Shown piece by piece: positions 48,182 through 58,081 of a DNA stretch of 64,000 bases; position 1 is the first letter of the stretch; each line of letters opens with the position of its first letter. The notes beneath the pieces are model-generated. The model was not told where the DNA came from, ran no database searches, and saw nothing but the letters and a program-made list of their open reading frames with translations. Made by a program: the position numbers and the translations under genes. The stretch is from assembly GCA_018654255.1 (NCBI GenBank), contig JABILX010000004.1:1-64000 (forward strand), given 5' to 3'. This DNA comes from Candidatus Peregrinibacteria bacterium. Lineage in GTDB: Bacteria > Patescibacteriota > Gracilibacteria > UBA1369 > LOWO2-01-FULL-3.

Positions 48182-49216
48182 ATGAAAAAATTCATAGTAA
48201 GTTTCCTCATAGTTTTCAGTATGATCAATCTCGGATTGGGGTTGCAAGTACTGTCAATGAATGAACCTATTTTTGAAGTTGCGGCGGCAGATGACACAGG
48301 AGAAACGCCATCAGGCCACCTCTGGCTTCCGGATTCTTCGAAATATTCAGGCATTCCGACTCCTCCACCAAACAAATCAGGGCAAGAAATAGCGAGAGAT
48401 GCTATTTTTCAAGCAGTGAAGTACGCAAAAGTGTTGTCATCTGTAATCGCAGTCCTATTTATTATTTTCATGGGAGTTCGTTATGTCACTTCTGGAGGCG
48501 ACGAGGAAGCTATCAAGAAATCAACAAAAGGACTTTTATTCAGTTTGCTAGCGCTTGCTATGATAAGTATGTCCCAAGAAATTGCAGAGATAGTCGGCTT
48601 TTATGATTCAAACGCGGCCTTCAATACGCTATCTGATGGAGGAATTATAAACAAAGATAATCTGATAGACAGGGTTACATTATTTGATAGAAGAGTAGAA
48701 GTTATAATGATATTTATTAAATATTTTGTAGCAGGTCTTGCGGTTCTAATGTTGATAATAAACGGCGTGAAATTAGTAGCAGGAGGAGGAGAAGAAGAGA
48801 ATATTAAGAAAGCGAGGAACGGAATAGCCTATTCATTAGGAGGTCTTCTACTTCTTTACTTTGGAAATACATTCGTAACAAAAGTCTTCTATAGAGTAGA
48901 CAAAACTTCATTGCCAACAACAGGCGTAGAACCACAGCTTGACCTAGGACGAGGTGTCCAAGAAATAGTCGGGATCACAAATTTCATTGTAAGTTTCGTG
49001 GGACCACTTCTAATGTTATTGATTCTAATAGGAGGAGTTATGTACCTGACATCAGCAGGTGAAGAAGAGAAAATGAGTAAAGCAAAACGATTGATCATTG
49101 CGGCAGTGCTTGGAGTGATTGTAATTTATGGCGCATTCGCAATTGTTAGTACCGTAACGGCAGGTTCTTTTGCAGAACCAGCTACTATCCAAGAATACGA
49201 TTATCTTAACAACTAA
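48182..49216 (+). CDS. Membrane protein with three TrbC/VirB2-like two-TM modules
   Basis: Repeated 'hhhhxGVxYhTSGGxEExxKKAxxGhhxxhhxhhhxxxA' units; signal peptide. Confidence 0.75.
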   Translation: MKKFIVSFLIVFSMINLGLGLQVLSMNEPIFEVAAADDTGETPSGHLWLPDSSKYSGIPTPPPNKSGQEIARDAIFQAVKYAKVLSSVIAVLFIIFMGVRYVTSGGDEEAIKKSTKGLLFSLLALAMISMSQEIAEIVGFYDSNAAFNTLSDGGIINKDNLIDRVTLFDRRVEVIMIFIKYFVAGLAVLMLIINGVKLVAGGGEEENIKKARNGIAYSLGGLLLLYFGNTFVTKVFYRVDKTSLPTTGVEPQLDLGRGVQEIVGITNFIVSFVGPLLMLLILIGGVMYLTSAGEEEKMSKAKRLIIAAVLGVIVIYGAFAIVSTVTAGSFAEPATIQEYDYLNN

Positions 49217-49222
49217 TATAAA

Positions 49223-50272
49223 ATGATTAAAAAAATAGCTAAATCATTTCTACTATCCTTCCTGCTCATAAACCTTGGCCTCACGGTTGCGTATGGAGCA
49301 GTCGCATATGGATTTGACGTACCGGACTCACCAGATACATCAGAAGCACCAGCGATATCAAAAGTATATATTGCAGCGTCTCCATTAGGAGATCTGAACG
49401 CAGTTGGTAGCCAAACAGGATTAGAGAGTTTCCAAACAGGCCAACACGCAAAAGCGCCAGTAGATCTAGACACTCCAGGAGTGGGAACTATAGGTAGCGT
49501 GGGATACATGGTAATAGATATAGTTAAATTAGTAATGAGCAGCATAGCGGTTCTGATGATCGTTATATACGGGGTAAGAATGATAGTAGGGGGTAGCAAT
49601 GAAGAAGACATGACCAAGGTCAAAAAAGGACTCGCGGTAGCGGTATTAGGATTAATTGTAATACAATTAGCAGACGTTTTGGTGAAGGAAGTGTTCTTTG
49701 GAGAAGGGGCCCGGGCTGGAGAAGTCTTTGAAAACAAGACAACAGCTGGAGATTACGCAAAAAGAGGCCTTGAACAATTAGACTACATAATAGGAGCTAT
49801 CCAATACCTGCTCGGGTCAATAGCGGTATTAGTTATCATTATCAACGGAATCAAGATAATGATTACAGGTGGGGAGGAAGAAAATAGAAAGAAAGCATTG
49901 AAAAACATCGGTGTGGCTGCGGGAGGACTAATCATAGTACTCCTATCAGAAGTCGTAGTGGTGAAATTTATTTATCCAGAATTTGGCGAAGAGACTCCAG
50001 ATCCAGAAGCGGCAAAAGAACTTTTTGCAATGATTAGCAATTTCATCGCAGGATTCATAGCGACAATCGCTTTTGTGATGTTGCTGGTAGCAGGCTACAC
50101 ATATGTAGTTGCTGGTAGTGAAGAAACAGCTCGAGAAAAAGTCAAAAAACTTCTTCTTGGTGCAGTCATTGGAATAATCTTATCACTCGGAGCATATGCG
50201 ATTACAAACACATTAATTACATTCGAAGAAGAGAACGAATTCATACCGGATACAACAACACAATTGCCTTAA
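49223..50272 (+). CDS. Paralogous membrane protein with three TrbC/VirB2-like modules
   Basis: 'IYGVRMIVGGSNEEDMTKVKKG', 'INGIKIMITGGEEENRKKALKN', 'VAGYTYVVAGSEETAREKVKKL'. Confidence 0.75.
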   Translation: MIKKIAKSFLLSFLLINLGLTVAYGAVAYGFDVPDSPDTSEAPAISKVYIAASPLGDLNAVGSQTGLESFQTGQHAKAPVDLDTPGVGTIGSVGYMVIDIVKLVMSSIAVLMIVIYGVRMIVGGSNEEDMTKVKKGLAVAVLGLIVIQLADVLVKEVFFGEGARAGEVFENKTTAGDYAKRGLEQLDYIIGAIQYLLGSIAVLVIIINGIKIMITGGEEENRKKALKNIGVAAGGLIIVLLSEVVVVKFIYPEFGEETPDPEAAKELFAMISNFIAGFIATIAFVMLLVAGYTYVVAGSEETAREKVKKLLLGAVIGIILSLGAYAITNTLITFEEENEFIPDTTTQLP

Positions 50273-50315
50273 ATCAACTAATAATCTACAATTTAAAAAA
50301 ATAAACCCTATTCCT

Positions 50316-53300
50316 ATGAAATTAATGAAAAAATTGATTCTGTTGACGTGCGTATTGAGCATTTTGCCTCTTTATTCACTCGCAGCAAATCCGACAACTC
50401 TCGATCAAGTAGCTTTCGCTGCAGAAGACGATTACGAATTCTGTTTTGAACTACCAGAGGATGTAGATTGTAATCCAGATGAGATCTCTTTTCGAAAATA
50501 TCAAGGAGAATTGGTCTCAATTGATCCAACAAACTATGATGACTCCCTAACTCGAACCAAAAGCGTGCGAGAATTCATCGCAAAAATTGTGAATTACGCT
50601 TTGTCATTCCTAGGAATGATAGCAGTTTTATTGATCATATACGCAGGATTCATGTATCTGACAGCCGGAGGTGAAACTGAAAAAACAGACAAAGCAAAAA
50701 AGACGATAGGATTCACCGTAATAGGGCTTTTACTTATTTTGGGATCATATGCAATTGTAAACACAATACTCACCGGGCCATTCGACGGAGACGAAGTCAT
50801 CCAAGGAGAGGTCCAAGGTTGGGCAGCAACAGGATTCAACGCAAATACACAATCGATACTTGAAGCAAATCAAAACATTTTGGAAGGATATGTTTTCTTC
50901 TATGAATCTTTTGAAACAATAAAAACTCTAAAGAGCGAATCAGAAAAATCAAGCTTCCAAGCTGTTAATATTCCAAAACCTTTAGCACTTCAATATCTTT
51001 CAAACGTAAGAGCAAAAATTCAAAATCTCAAATACAAAACATCTCCGTTCTCACAGGCGAATAACAAAATGAATAATATTTTGAGAGCATTGAACAATAA
51101 GATTGATGAGTACGACAATTCTGTGGAGATTTTGGATTTCAGCAACACAATAGCAAGTTTGTTTGCAGGAAGCGGAGAAATGTCATTACCACAATTGCTT
51201 GATTTGATTGTAGTAGATTTTGCAGGCGACGAAAGTCAGTTTACAGGATCATTTGCAGATCTAAATTGTCCGCTTGATCAATTTGGTTCTAACACCCCAA
51301 GTGGCAGTGAACCTTTGGTGAGAGGAATATTAGGTGAAAACGCATGTGCATTAAAGGAGGTCTATGAAGAAGTGAGATTTCTCGAATTAAAAGATACAGG
51401 AATCCCAAATATATATGACAATATCAGCTCTAAATTAGCGGAACTCTCGGGCACAGTATACGATTCGTCCTTCAATATACAGGGAGACTCAGTTCGTGTG
51501 AGCCAGGCTCTCAAAGAACTATTATTCTCAATTGACGATTTGGTGCAGGCTCTAAAAAACGTTGAATTTGTTCAAGCAAAACTTGTAGCAAATAAAGTTG
51601 AAGGACCAGCACCACTTATAGTTAGATTCGATACTTTAGACTCTGTTGACCCATCGGGAGGCAGCATAGTAAGTGACAATATCGAATGGGATTTGCTAGG
51701 GAATGGTTATGACAACGATCCTAACGGTAGCGATTTTGAAGGATGTTATAAAACAGGATACAACCCAAGCGTTGATGACCCAGATTGGCAAAAATATACG
51801 AATTTCTGTGTATATAGAAATCCAGGCTTATACAGAGCATCAGTCAAGATTGAATCTTCTGATCCAGACAAATATGGAGCAGGTGAAAGTAAAATAGACA
51901 TCAAAGTGTTGCCACCTGAGCTTCAGTTGGTTGTAAATGTGAACGGTGACTACGTAAGCAATTATGCAAATGGATTTGAAATAAAATCAAAGAGCATAAT
52001 TTCATTTACAGAAAACGAGCCGATAATTTTTGATGCCAATGAAACAAATAGTGTGCCGGGACAAGATGTAAGTGGATATATCACAAAATATTCCTGGGAT
52101 TTAGGTGATGGTAATATATTAGAAGGAGAAGGGCCACATCCACAATACAACTATGAATCAGAGGGATTATATACCGTAAAATTGGACGTAGAAGCAGCCG
52201 ACGGCAAATCTGCTACGAAAATATTTAAAATCGCGATTGGTTCGCCAGCAGCAAGGATTAATGTACAACCAGAAGGAAAGAAATACCTCGGGCAATCTAT
52301 TACATTTGATGGCTCTGCATCAACCAGTGATGCAGGCGAAATAACAAGTTATATTTGGGCAATTGGGGAAGATGATCAATGTTCTAATCCAATCGATATA
52401 GATGCGTCAAGTAAGGATAAGATTTTTTACCACGAATTTGAAACTTCTGGAGAATATTACGTTTGTCTTGAGGTAGTTGACGCAACCTCGGAAAAATCTG
52501 AGAAAATTTCGGAATTTATAGATATAGATTCTCAACCTCCAGTAGCACTCTTTGACTTTGAAATTGAAGATCCAAAAGACCCATCTCTTGTAACATTTGA
52601 CGCATCAAAATCATATGATCCGGATGGGGAGCAGGACTTGCTTTTATTTGATTGGAAAGTTAAAGGTGAAGATGAACCAGGACTTATTGATTACATGGAA
52701 GCAGAAGATCCGTCGATAGAACCAATAGAGCAAGAAATTTTATTTAGTAAAAAAGGTGACTATGAAGTGACTCTAACGGTTACAGAGAATGGTGATACAG
52801 AAAACATAAGTATACTCACCAAAACAGTCACAATCACAAACACCCTCGACATCTCTTGGGGAGAAGATCTCGAATCAACAGGCACACTCGACGAAGGTGA
52901 GGTTGAAATGGAATTCGAATTTGAAAGCGATGAAGCGGTTGGATATGAAATTGATTTCGGAGACGGAGAAACAGAAACAGGCATAATGGACGGAGGTACA
53001 GCGACAACAAAGCATGTGTACACACAAGCAGGTAAATTCGATGTGACGGTCGAAGTATACGATGAAGAAGACAACAAAAACACACTCAAGAAAAAAGTAT
53101 TCATTGGAGGAGGAGACTCTCCTGTAGCGAGAATTATTTTCTACATAAACGGTGAAGAATACATTGACTACGAAGAGCCGGTTGTTGTTAGTCGGGCAGA
53201 CATGATTACATTCAGTGCAGCAGAATCAAAAAATACAGACGGGTCAAGCGACAGCTTGAAGTATCAATGGGATTTCGGAGACACAAAAAAGAGTTCGAAA

Positions 53301-54884
53301 GTCCAAGCAATGCACAAGTACGGAGAACTAAGTCCAAAAACACCAGGCTATTACACAGTCACATTAAAAGTATATGACGAAGATGATCAAGAACTCACAG
53401 ACCAAACAAGCTTAAAAATAGATGTAGCTCCAATCGCACCAAAATTTTCTTCACTTCAAGCTCTACCACAAGCAGGCCAAAACTTAACAACACCAGTTGT
53501 AATAAATATGGCATTGTTCGGGGCGGTAGATGAGGACGGGAAAATCACACAATACAAATGGTGGTATTTCAACGAAGAAGATCCAGAGGAAATACTCGGC
53601 CTCCAAATCACAGACGCACCATACGCGATCCTAACAATAGGAACAATGGGTGAAGAAGGTGATGACGTAACCTATGGATTTGGAGTGGAGGTAACAGACG
53701 ACGACAACCAAAAAGTATCATCAGAAGATGAGCTTGAACCAGAACAGATTCCAACCCTTGAAGTAACAAACGGAGCAAACGCAGCTCCAACTGCAAAATT
53801 CAACGTCGACAGAACCTCAGTAATAGTAGGTGAAACGGTAAACTTCTCATCTGCTTCAATAGATCCAGATGGAGATATCGTTGAATACGTATGGGACTTT
53901 GAAGGAAATGGATTCTTTGATGACGAACCTACTGCAAACTCAACAGTCTCACACGTTTTCGAAAAGAAAAACCTTAATGGATATAAAGCAAAATTAAAAG
54001 TAATCGATGACAAATTTGGAGAAGCAGTTTCTCCAACAGTAACAGTATATGTTGATTCAAATGCACAGGCTCCAGTAGCAGCTTTCAAAGCTGAAGCTAT
54101 CGGAGGCAAAATTGTAGAATTTACAAACAACTCAACAGCAGACACAGAATTAGGTGTTGAGATAGAAGAATACATTTGGGATTTTGACACAAATTCTCAA
54201 TTCATAACTTCAGACTCAAATGGAGATGGAGTGAAAGACAACGACGAAGATAACAACGAGGTGAATCCAGTTTTTGAATACGATGAGTTTGGAACTTATG
54301 AAGTTAAACTCACAGTCGTGGACACTCACGGCAACGAGAGTTCAGTAATAAATACAGTCTCAGTCTCAGCGCCCGCTACTGCGACTCCAGGAACTCCAAC
54401 GTCAGGCCAAGGAAGCATAATCCCTGGTAATCCAATCACAACAAATCCAGATATCAACATGAATGATACTCAAGGAACTGTCGTGCCATCAGAAGGAGGA
54501 GATCCAAACAACAACTTTGGTCTAGATACAGAACCAGGAGCCTCACAACCAAACGGAACAGTTGTGGATTTGACTCCAGTTCTAGCATCAATTCCAGCTC
54601 CTGAAATTGACGGAGTAGTCAGATTAAATGGGACAGCAGGTTCAGTAACATTCGATTTTTCAAATTCAATAGGAGACATCGCATACTATATTTTTGATAA
54701 AAACATCTATTTTGATACAAACCAAAATTCGATCCCGAACGACGACGAAGACTTTAAAACAAGTCTTCCTGGAATTTGGACAACTAATTTTGAGAAGGTT
54801 TGGGGAAAAACTGTGGTAAAATTAACTTTAGTTGATATTTATGGCAATAAAAAATCAACCGTACAAGAAATCCAATTTAAATAA
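50316..54884 (+). CDS. 1522-aa protein: N-terminal TrbC/VirB2-like module fused to many PKD-like domains
   Basis: 'IIYAGFMYLTAGGETEKTDKAKKTIGFTVIGLLLILGSYAIVNTI', then repeated 'YxWDhGDGxxxxxxxxxHxYxxxGxYxVxLxVxD'. Confidence 0.85.
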   Translation: MKLMKKLILLTCVLSILPLYSLAANPTTLDQVAFAAEDDYEFCFELPEDVDCNPDEISFRKYQGELVSIDPTNYDDSLTRTKSVREFIAKIVNYALSFLGMIAVLLIIYAGFMYLTAGGETEKTDKAKKTIGFTVIGLLLILGSYAIVNTILTGPFDGDEVIQGEVQGWAATGFNANTQSILEANQNILEGYVFFYESFETIKTLKSESEKSSFQAVNIPKPLALQYLSNVRAKIQNLKYKTSPFSQANNKMNNILRALNNKIDEYDNSVEILDFSNTIASLFAGSGEMSLPQLLDLIVVDFAGDESQFTGSFADLNCPLDQFGSNTPSGSEPLVRGILGENACALKEVYEEVRFLELKDTGIPNIYDNISSKLAELSGTVYDSSFNIQGDSVRVSQALKELLFSIDDLVQALKNVEFVQAKLVANKVEGPAPLIVRFDTLDSVDPSGGSIVSDNIEWDLLGNGYDNDPNGSDFEGCYKTGYNPSVDDPDWQKYTNFCVYRNPGLYRASVKIESSDPDKYGAGESKIDIKVLPPELQLVVNVNGDYVSNYANGFEIKSKSIISFTENEPIIFDANETNSVPGQDVSGYITKYSWDLGDGNILEGEGPHPQYNYESEGLYTVKLDVEAADGKSATKIFKIAIGSPAARINVQPEGKKYLGQSITFDGSASTSDAGEITSYIWAIGEDDQCSNPIDIDASSKDKIFYHEFETSGEYYVCLEVVDATSEKSEKISEFIDIDSQPPVALFDFEIEDPKDPSLVTFDASKSYDPDGEQDLLLFDWKVKGEDEPGLIDYMEAEDPSIEPIEQEILFSKKGDYEVTLTVTENGDTENISILTKTVTITNTLDISWGEDLESTGTLDEGEVEMEFEFESDEAVGYEIDFGDGETETGIMDGGTATTKHVYTQAGKFDVTVEVYDEEDNKNTLKKKVFIGGGDSPVARIIFYINGEEYIDYEEPVVVSRADMITFSAAESKNTDGSSDSLKYQWDFGDTKKSSKVQAMHKYGELSPKTPGYYTVTLKVYDEDDQELTDQTSLKIDVAPIAPKFSSLQALPQAGQNLTTPVVINMALFGAVDEDGKITQYKWWYFNEEDPEEILGLQITDAPYAILTIGTMGEEGDDVTYGFGVEVTDDDNQKVSSEDELEPEQIPTLEVTNGANAAPTAKFNVDRTSVIVGETVNFSSASIDPDGDIVEYVWDFEGNGFFDDEPTANSTVSHVFEKKNLNGYKAKLKVIDDKFGEAVSPTVTVYVDSNAQAPVAAFKAEAIGGKIVEFTNNSTADTELGVEIEEYIWDFDTNSQFITSDSNGDGVKDNDEDNNEVNPVFEYDEFGTYEVKLTVVDTHGNESSVINTVSVSAPATATPGTPTSGQGSIIPGNPITTNPDINMNDTQGTVVPSEGGDPNNNFGLDTEPGASQPNGTVVDLTPVLASIPAPEIDGVVRLNGTAGSVTFDFSNSIGDIAYYIFDKNIYFDTNQNSIPNDDEDFKTSLPGIWTTNFEKVWGKTVVKLTLVDIYGNKKSTVQEIQFK

Positions 54885-54900
54885 TTAACTTAAATAAAAG

Positions 54901-57027
54901 ATGACATCAGATAACGAAAATCCAAAAATGACATTGGGAGTAAATCCCGAAAACAAACCGCCTTTGACAGATCCAACCAAACAAAAAAAGAAAGGAAAAC
55001 CTTTTCTAATGATAGGTTTGGTTTTTGCTGGAATTGTGGTTTTGTACCTCGCCTTTGCGTTTATAACAATAGCAATGGCAAAAGAAAATCAAGATTTTGC
55101 TCTGACAAAAATGTTCGGAATGCCAGCTGCAACTTTCTTGAACGGACTTGTTACAGGAGTGCATATAGTGATGTTAATCATTACATTGGCAGTCCTAGTT
55201 ATGCTTTCAATCCCACTTTTCAAAATGCTTCTCGCAAAAAAAGCAGAGGTTGAAAAGAAGAAAAAAGCAAAAAAGAAAGTTATCATAACAGGAATAGTTT
55301 TATTTCTATTATTGGTATGCTGGATCGCAGCATTTGTTTATTTGGAAACCAGAAGGGAAGTGTTGAAGATAAATGTGGAAAACCCACCAATTCTTACAAC
55401 TCCAGAACAAACTCTGCAATTAACAGCGCCAATTACGATCAAATTTGACGCAACATACGCACCCATTAATTCTGCTCAATATCAAGTTCTTTCATATGAT
55501 TGGGATTTCGGCGATGGTGAATACGGGACAAGCAAGATTGTAACAAACGAGTACAAAAAGAAAGGTAGATTCGATGTTATTTTGGAAATAACAAAACGAA
55601 ACAAATTAACAGGAGAAGAGACAAAGGACACATACACAAAAACAATAACAATCGAAAACCAAGAGCTAACAGCGACTTTCAAAGCTGATCCTCAAGCAGG
55701 AGAAGCTCCATTGATCGTAAAATTCGATGCATCTGACTCTGTAGACCCAGACGGAATGATCGATACATACGAATGGGATGTCGATGGAGATGGTGAATTT
55801 GAAGACGAATTTGAAGGAGAAGTAGAGATAGAATATGAATATACGAAAATAGGAAGTTATGAAGTAATGCTTCGAGTTACATCACTATCAGGAGACTACA
55901 ACACAACAACAAAGCAAATAGTGGTAGGAGTGACAGAAACACCAGAAGCAGTTATTGAAATAGAAGGAGAGCCTGAAACTTTTGAAAAAGGAGTCTCTTA
56001 TGTATTCAGAGCAGAAAACTCAACCTCTCCAAATGGAGATATAGAGGAGTACGAATGGGATTTCGGTGACGGAAGTGCAAAAGAGGATACAAAAACAGTA
56101 AGTCATAAATTCACAAGCGAAGGAGTCTTCGAAGTCATCCTGACTGTAATAGACGAAGATGACAAAGAAGGAGAGACGATTCTGGAAGTTGTTATCGGAG
56201 ATAAACCAGGAGTTCCAGTAGCAAAAATCAAAACAACACCAATTATCGAAGAAGAAGCACTAGCTATCGAAGGAGAACTGCCATTAACAATACAATTCGA
56301 TGGAAGCGATTCAACAGACTTTGATGACAATATCGTTGAGTATGAATGGGACTTCAATGACGACGGAACCACAGACGAATACGGCAAAAAAGTCAGCCAC
56401 ACATTTCAGACAGAAGGAACTTATACAGTAAAATTAACAGTAGTAGACGCAGACGATAATTACGCTAATGATTCGATCGGAGTAAAAGTTCTTCCACAAG
56501 GAATGAACGCAGTCTTGCAGGCAAGCCCATTGAGTGGGGAAGTGCCATTAACAGTTAATTTTGACGCTTCAAGTTCGTCTCATCCAGGAGCTGAAATATC
56601 AAGTTATCAATGGAACTTTGGAGACGGAACAAACCCAATCCTAGGTTCTGCAAAAATAAACCACAAATACACATCAATTGGTGAATACACAGCTACAGTA
56701 ACAGTTATAGGAACAGACAACGCAAAAAATACCGATGAAGTTCACATAGTAGTTCGAGCAATTCAGGTAAATTCTTGTTTCGAAGCAACTCCAACAAGCG
56801 GAGAAGCTCCACTAACAGTCACATTTGATCCAGACTGTAGTTCAGGAACAATCACAAGTTATGACTGGAATTTTGGAGACGGAGAAAGCTCAACAGAAGT
56901 TAAGCCATCTCACACATTCGAAAATCCAGGAATTTATCCAGTTACATTAGAGGTTCTCGATAACAACAGTACAGTATCAAATACATTTGTGAACGTAGAA
57001 GTTACAGCTCCAGAAGTAGCTGAATAG
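54901..57027 (+). CDS. Membrane-anchored multi-PKD domain protein (708 aa)
   Basis: N-terminal TMs, then about six PKD repeats ('YEWDFGDGSAKEDTKTVSHKFTSEGVFEVILTVID'). Confidence 0.85.
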   Translation: MTSDNENPKMTLGVNPENKPPLTDPTKQKKKGKPFLMIGLVFAGIVVLYLAFAFITIAMAKENQDFALTKMFGMPAATFLNGLVTGVHIVMLIITLAVLVMLSIPLFKMLLAKKAEVEKKKKAKKKVIITGIVLFLLLVCWIAAFVYLETRREVLKINVENPPILTTPEQTLQLTAPITIKFDATYAPINSAQYQVLSYDWDFGDGEYGTSKIVTNEYKKKGRFDVILEITKRNKLTGEETKDTYTKTITIENQELTATFKADPQAGEAPLIVKFDASDSVDPDGMIDTYEWDVDGDGEFEDEFEGEVEIEYEYTKIGSYEVMLRVTSLSGDYNTTTKQIVVGVTETPEAVIEIEGEPETFEKGVSYVFRAENSTSPNGDIEEYEWDFGDGSAKEDTKTVSHKFTSEGVFEVILTVIDEDDKEGETILEVVIGDKPGVPVAKIKTTPIIEEEALAIEGELPLTIQFDGSDSTDFDDNIVEYEWDFNDDGTTDEYGKKVSHTFQTEGTYTVKLTVVDADDNYANDSIGVKVLPQGMNAVLQASPLSGEVPLTVNFDASSSSHPGAEISSYQWNFGDGTNPILGSAKINHKYTSIGEYTATVTVIGTDNAKNTDEVHIVVRAIQVNSCFEATPTSGEAPLTVTFDPDCSSGTITSYDWNFGDGESSTEVKPSHTFENPGIYPVTLEVLDNNSTVSNTFVNVEVTAPEVAE

Positions 57028-57070
57028 CGCGCCCCGCGTCGATAAAATCTCAGCGTCAAAACGCAAAAAG

Positions 57071-57098
57071 CGCCCGACGCGCACAACGCCCGACGCGC
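57071..57098. repeat. GC-rich intergenic tandem repeat (cgcccgacgcgc x2, 16-bp period)
   Basis: cgcccgacgcgc at 57071-57082 and 57087-57098 in an otherwise AT-rich context. Confidence 0.7.
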
Positions 57099-57127
57099 CT
57101 GACGCTCAAAAAAACAAAAACAAAAAA

Positions 57128-58051
57128 ATGGAAATGGAAAAGTTCAAAAAAATCTCAATTGCTTTAATGTCTGCAGTTCTAACTGTATGGTTCTGCGGCA
57201 TTCTCGAAGGGATTAGCGTTTTTGCCGAGGAAAGCGGAACGGCGGACATGCAAATAGAAGTGACAATTACTCCAGACGGATTGCTAGAAATGAACACAGA
57301 AATCACCTTCCATATAGATATAGTTGGAGAAGGAACGACTCCTTTTGACTACGAGATTGAATACGGAGATGAAATTACAGAAAGCCACACAACAAGCGCG
57401 CTCTCATACGAATTCAAACACACATACGATGCTGCAGGCACATACACGGTCACGGCGCTTGCGATGGACGATGAGTCCGAATGGGGAGTAGTAGAATTTG
57501 AATATGAAGTTGCGGAAGAAGCCCCAACACAATGCGGGGATCTTCTCGATAACGATGGTGATGGACTCGAAGATTATCCATACGATCCAGGTTGTACTTC
57601 AATAGACGACAATAATGAATACAATACGCCAGTCGACGATCCAAATGATGGATCAGGAGACTCAGGAGATACAGGCGATGATCCAGCGGATGATGGTGGG
57701 GATGATGACGGAAACGACGACGGAGGACTGCAATTTTATCAAGACCTAGATAGTTTCTTTGACGATCAAAATGGTACAGGCCAAAGCGGAAGCGACACGT
57801 CAGGAAGCAACACAACAGGTAGTAATAACTCTGGAAGTAGCTTATCTGGAACCACTCTTGGCAATACAACTAACACCTTAAATCAAGGAACTTTGGGGCA
57901 AACGCCTGATTCTCAGGCCCAAGCACAGGCTACTTTAGCCCTCCAAAACGCAACCACGGGCCAATCAGCAGGAACAGGCCCAGAAGCACTAATTTACCTG
58001 GTTTTCCCAGGTTTAGCATTAGCGATTAACAGGTTCAGAGGTCTTGAATAG
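57128..58051 (+). CDS. PKD-like surface protein with Asp-rich Cys motif and C-terminal sorting-like tag
   Basis: 'CGDLLDNDGDGLEDYPYDPGCTSIDD'; C-terminus 'LQNATTGQSAGTGPEALIYLVFPGLALAINRFRGLE'. Confidence 0.75.
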   Translation: MEMEKFKKISIALMSAVLTVWFCGILEGISVFAEESGTADMQIEVTITPDGLLEMNTEITFHIDIVGEGTTPFDYEIEYGDEITESHTTSALSYEFKHTYDAAGTYTVTALAMDDESEWGVVEFEYEVAEEAPTQCGDLLDNDGDGLEDYPYDPGCTSIDDNNEYNTPVDDPNDGSGDSGDTGDDPADDGGDDDGNDDGGLQFYQDLDSFFDDQNGTGQSGSDTSGSNTTGSNNSGSSLSGTTLGNTTNTLNQGTLGQTPDSQAQAQATLALQNATTGQSAGTGPEALIYLVFPGLALAINRFRGLE

Positions 58052-58066
58052 ACTCCTGGTTTATGG

Positions 58067-58081
58067 TATAATTTAATGATG
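58067..58081 (+). promoter_or_regulatory. TATAAT -10 just before the start codon (possible leaderless transcript)
   Basis: TATAAT at 58067-58072; ATGs at 58076 and 58079, at the expected transcription start. Confidence 0.4.
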
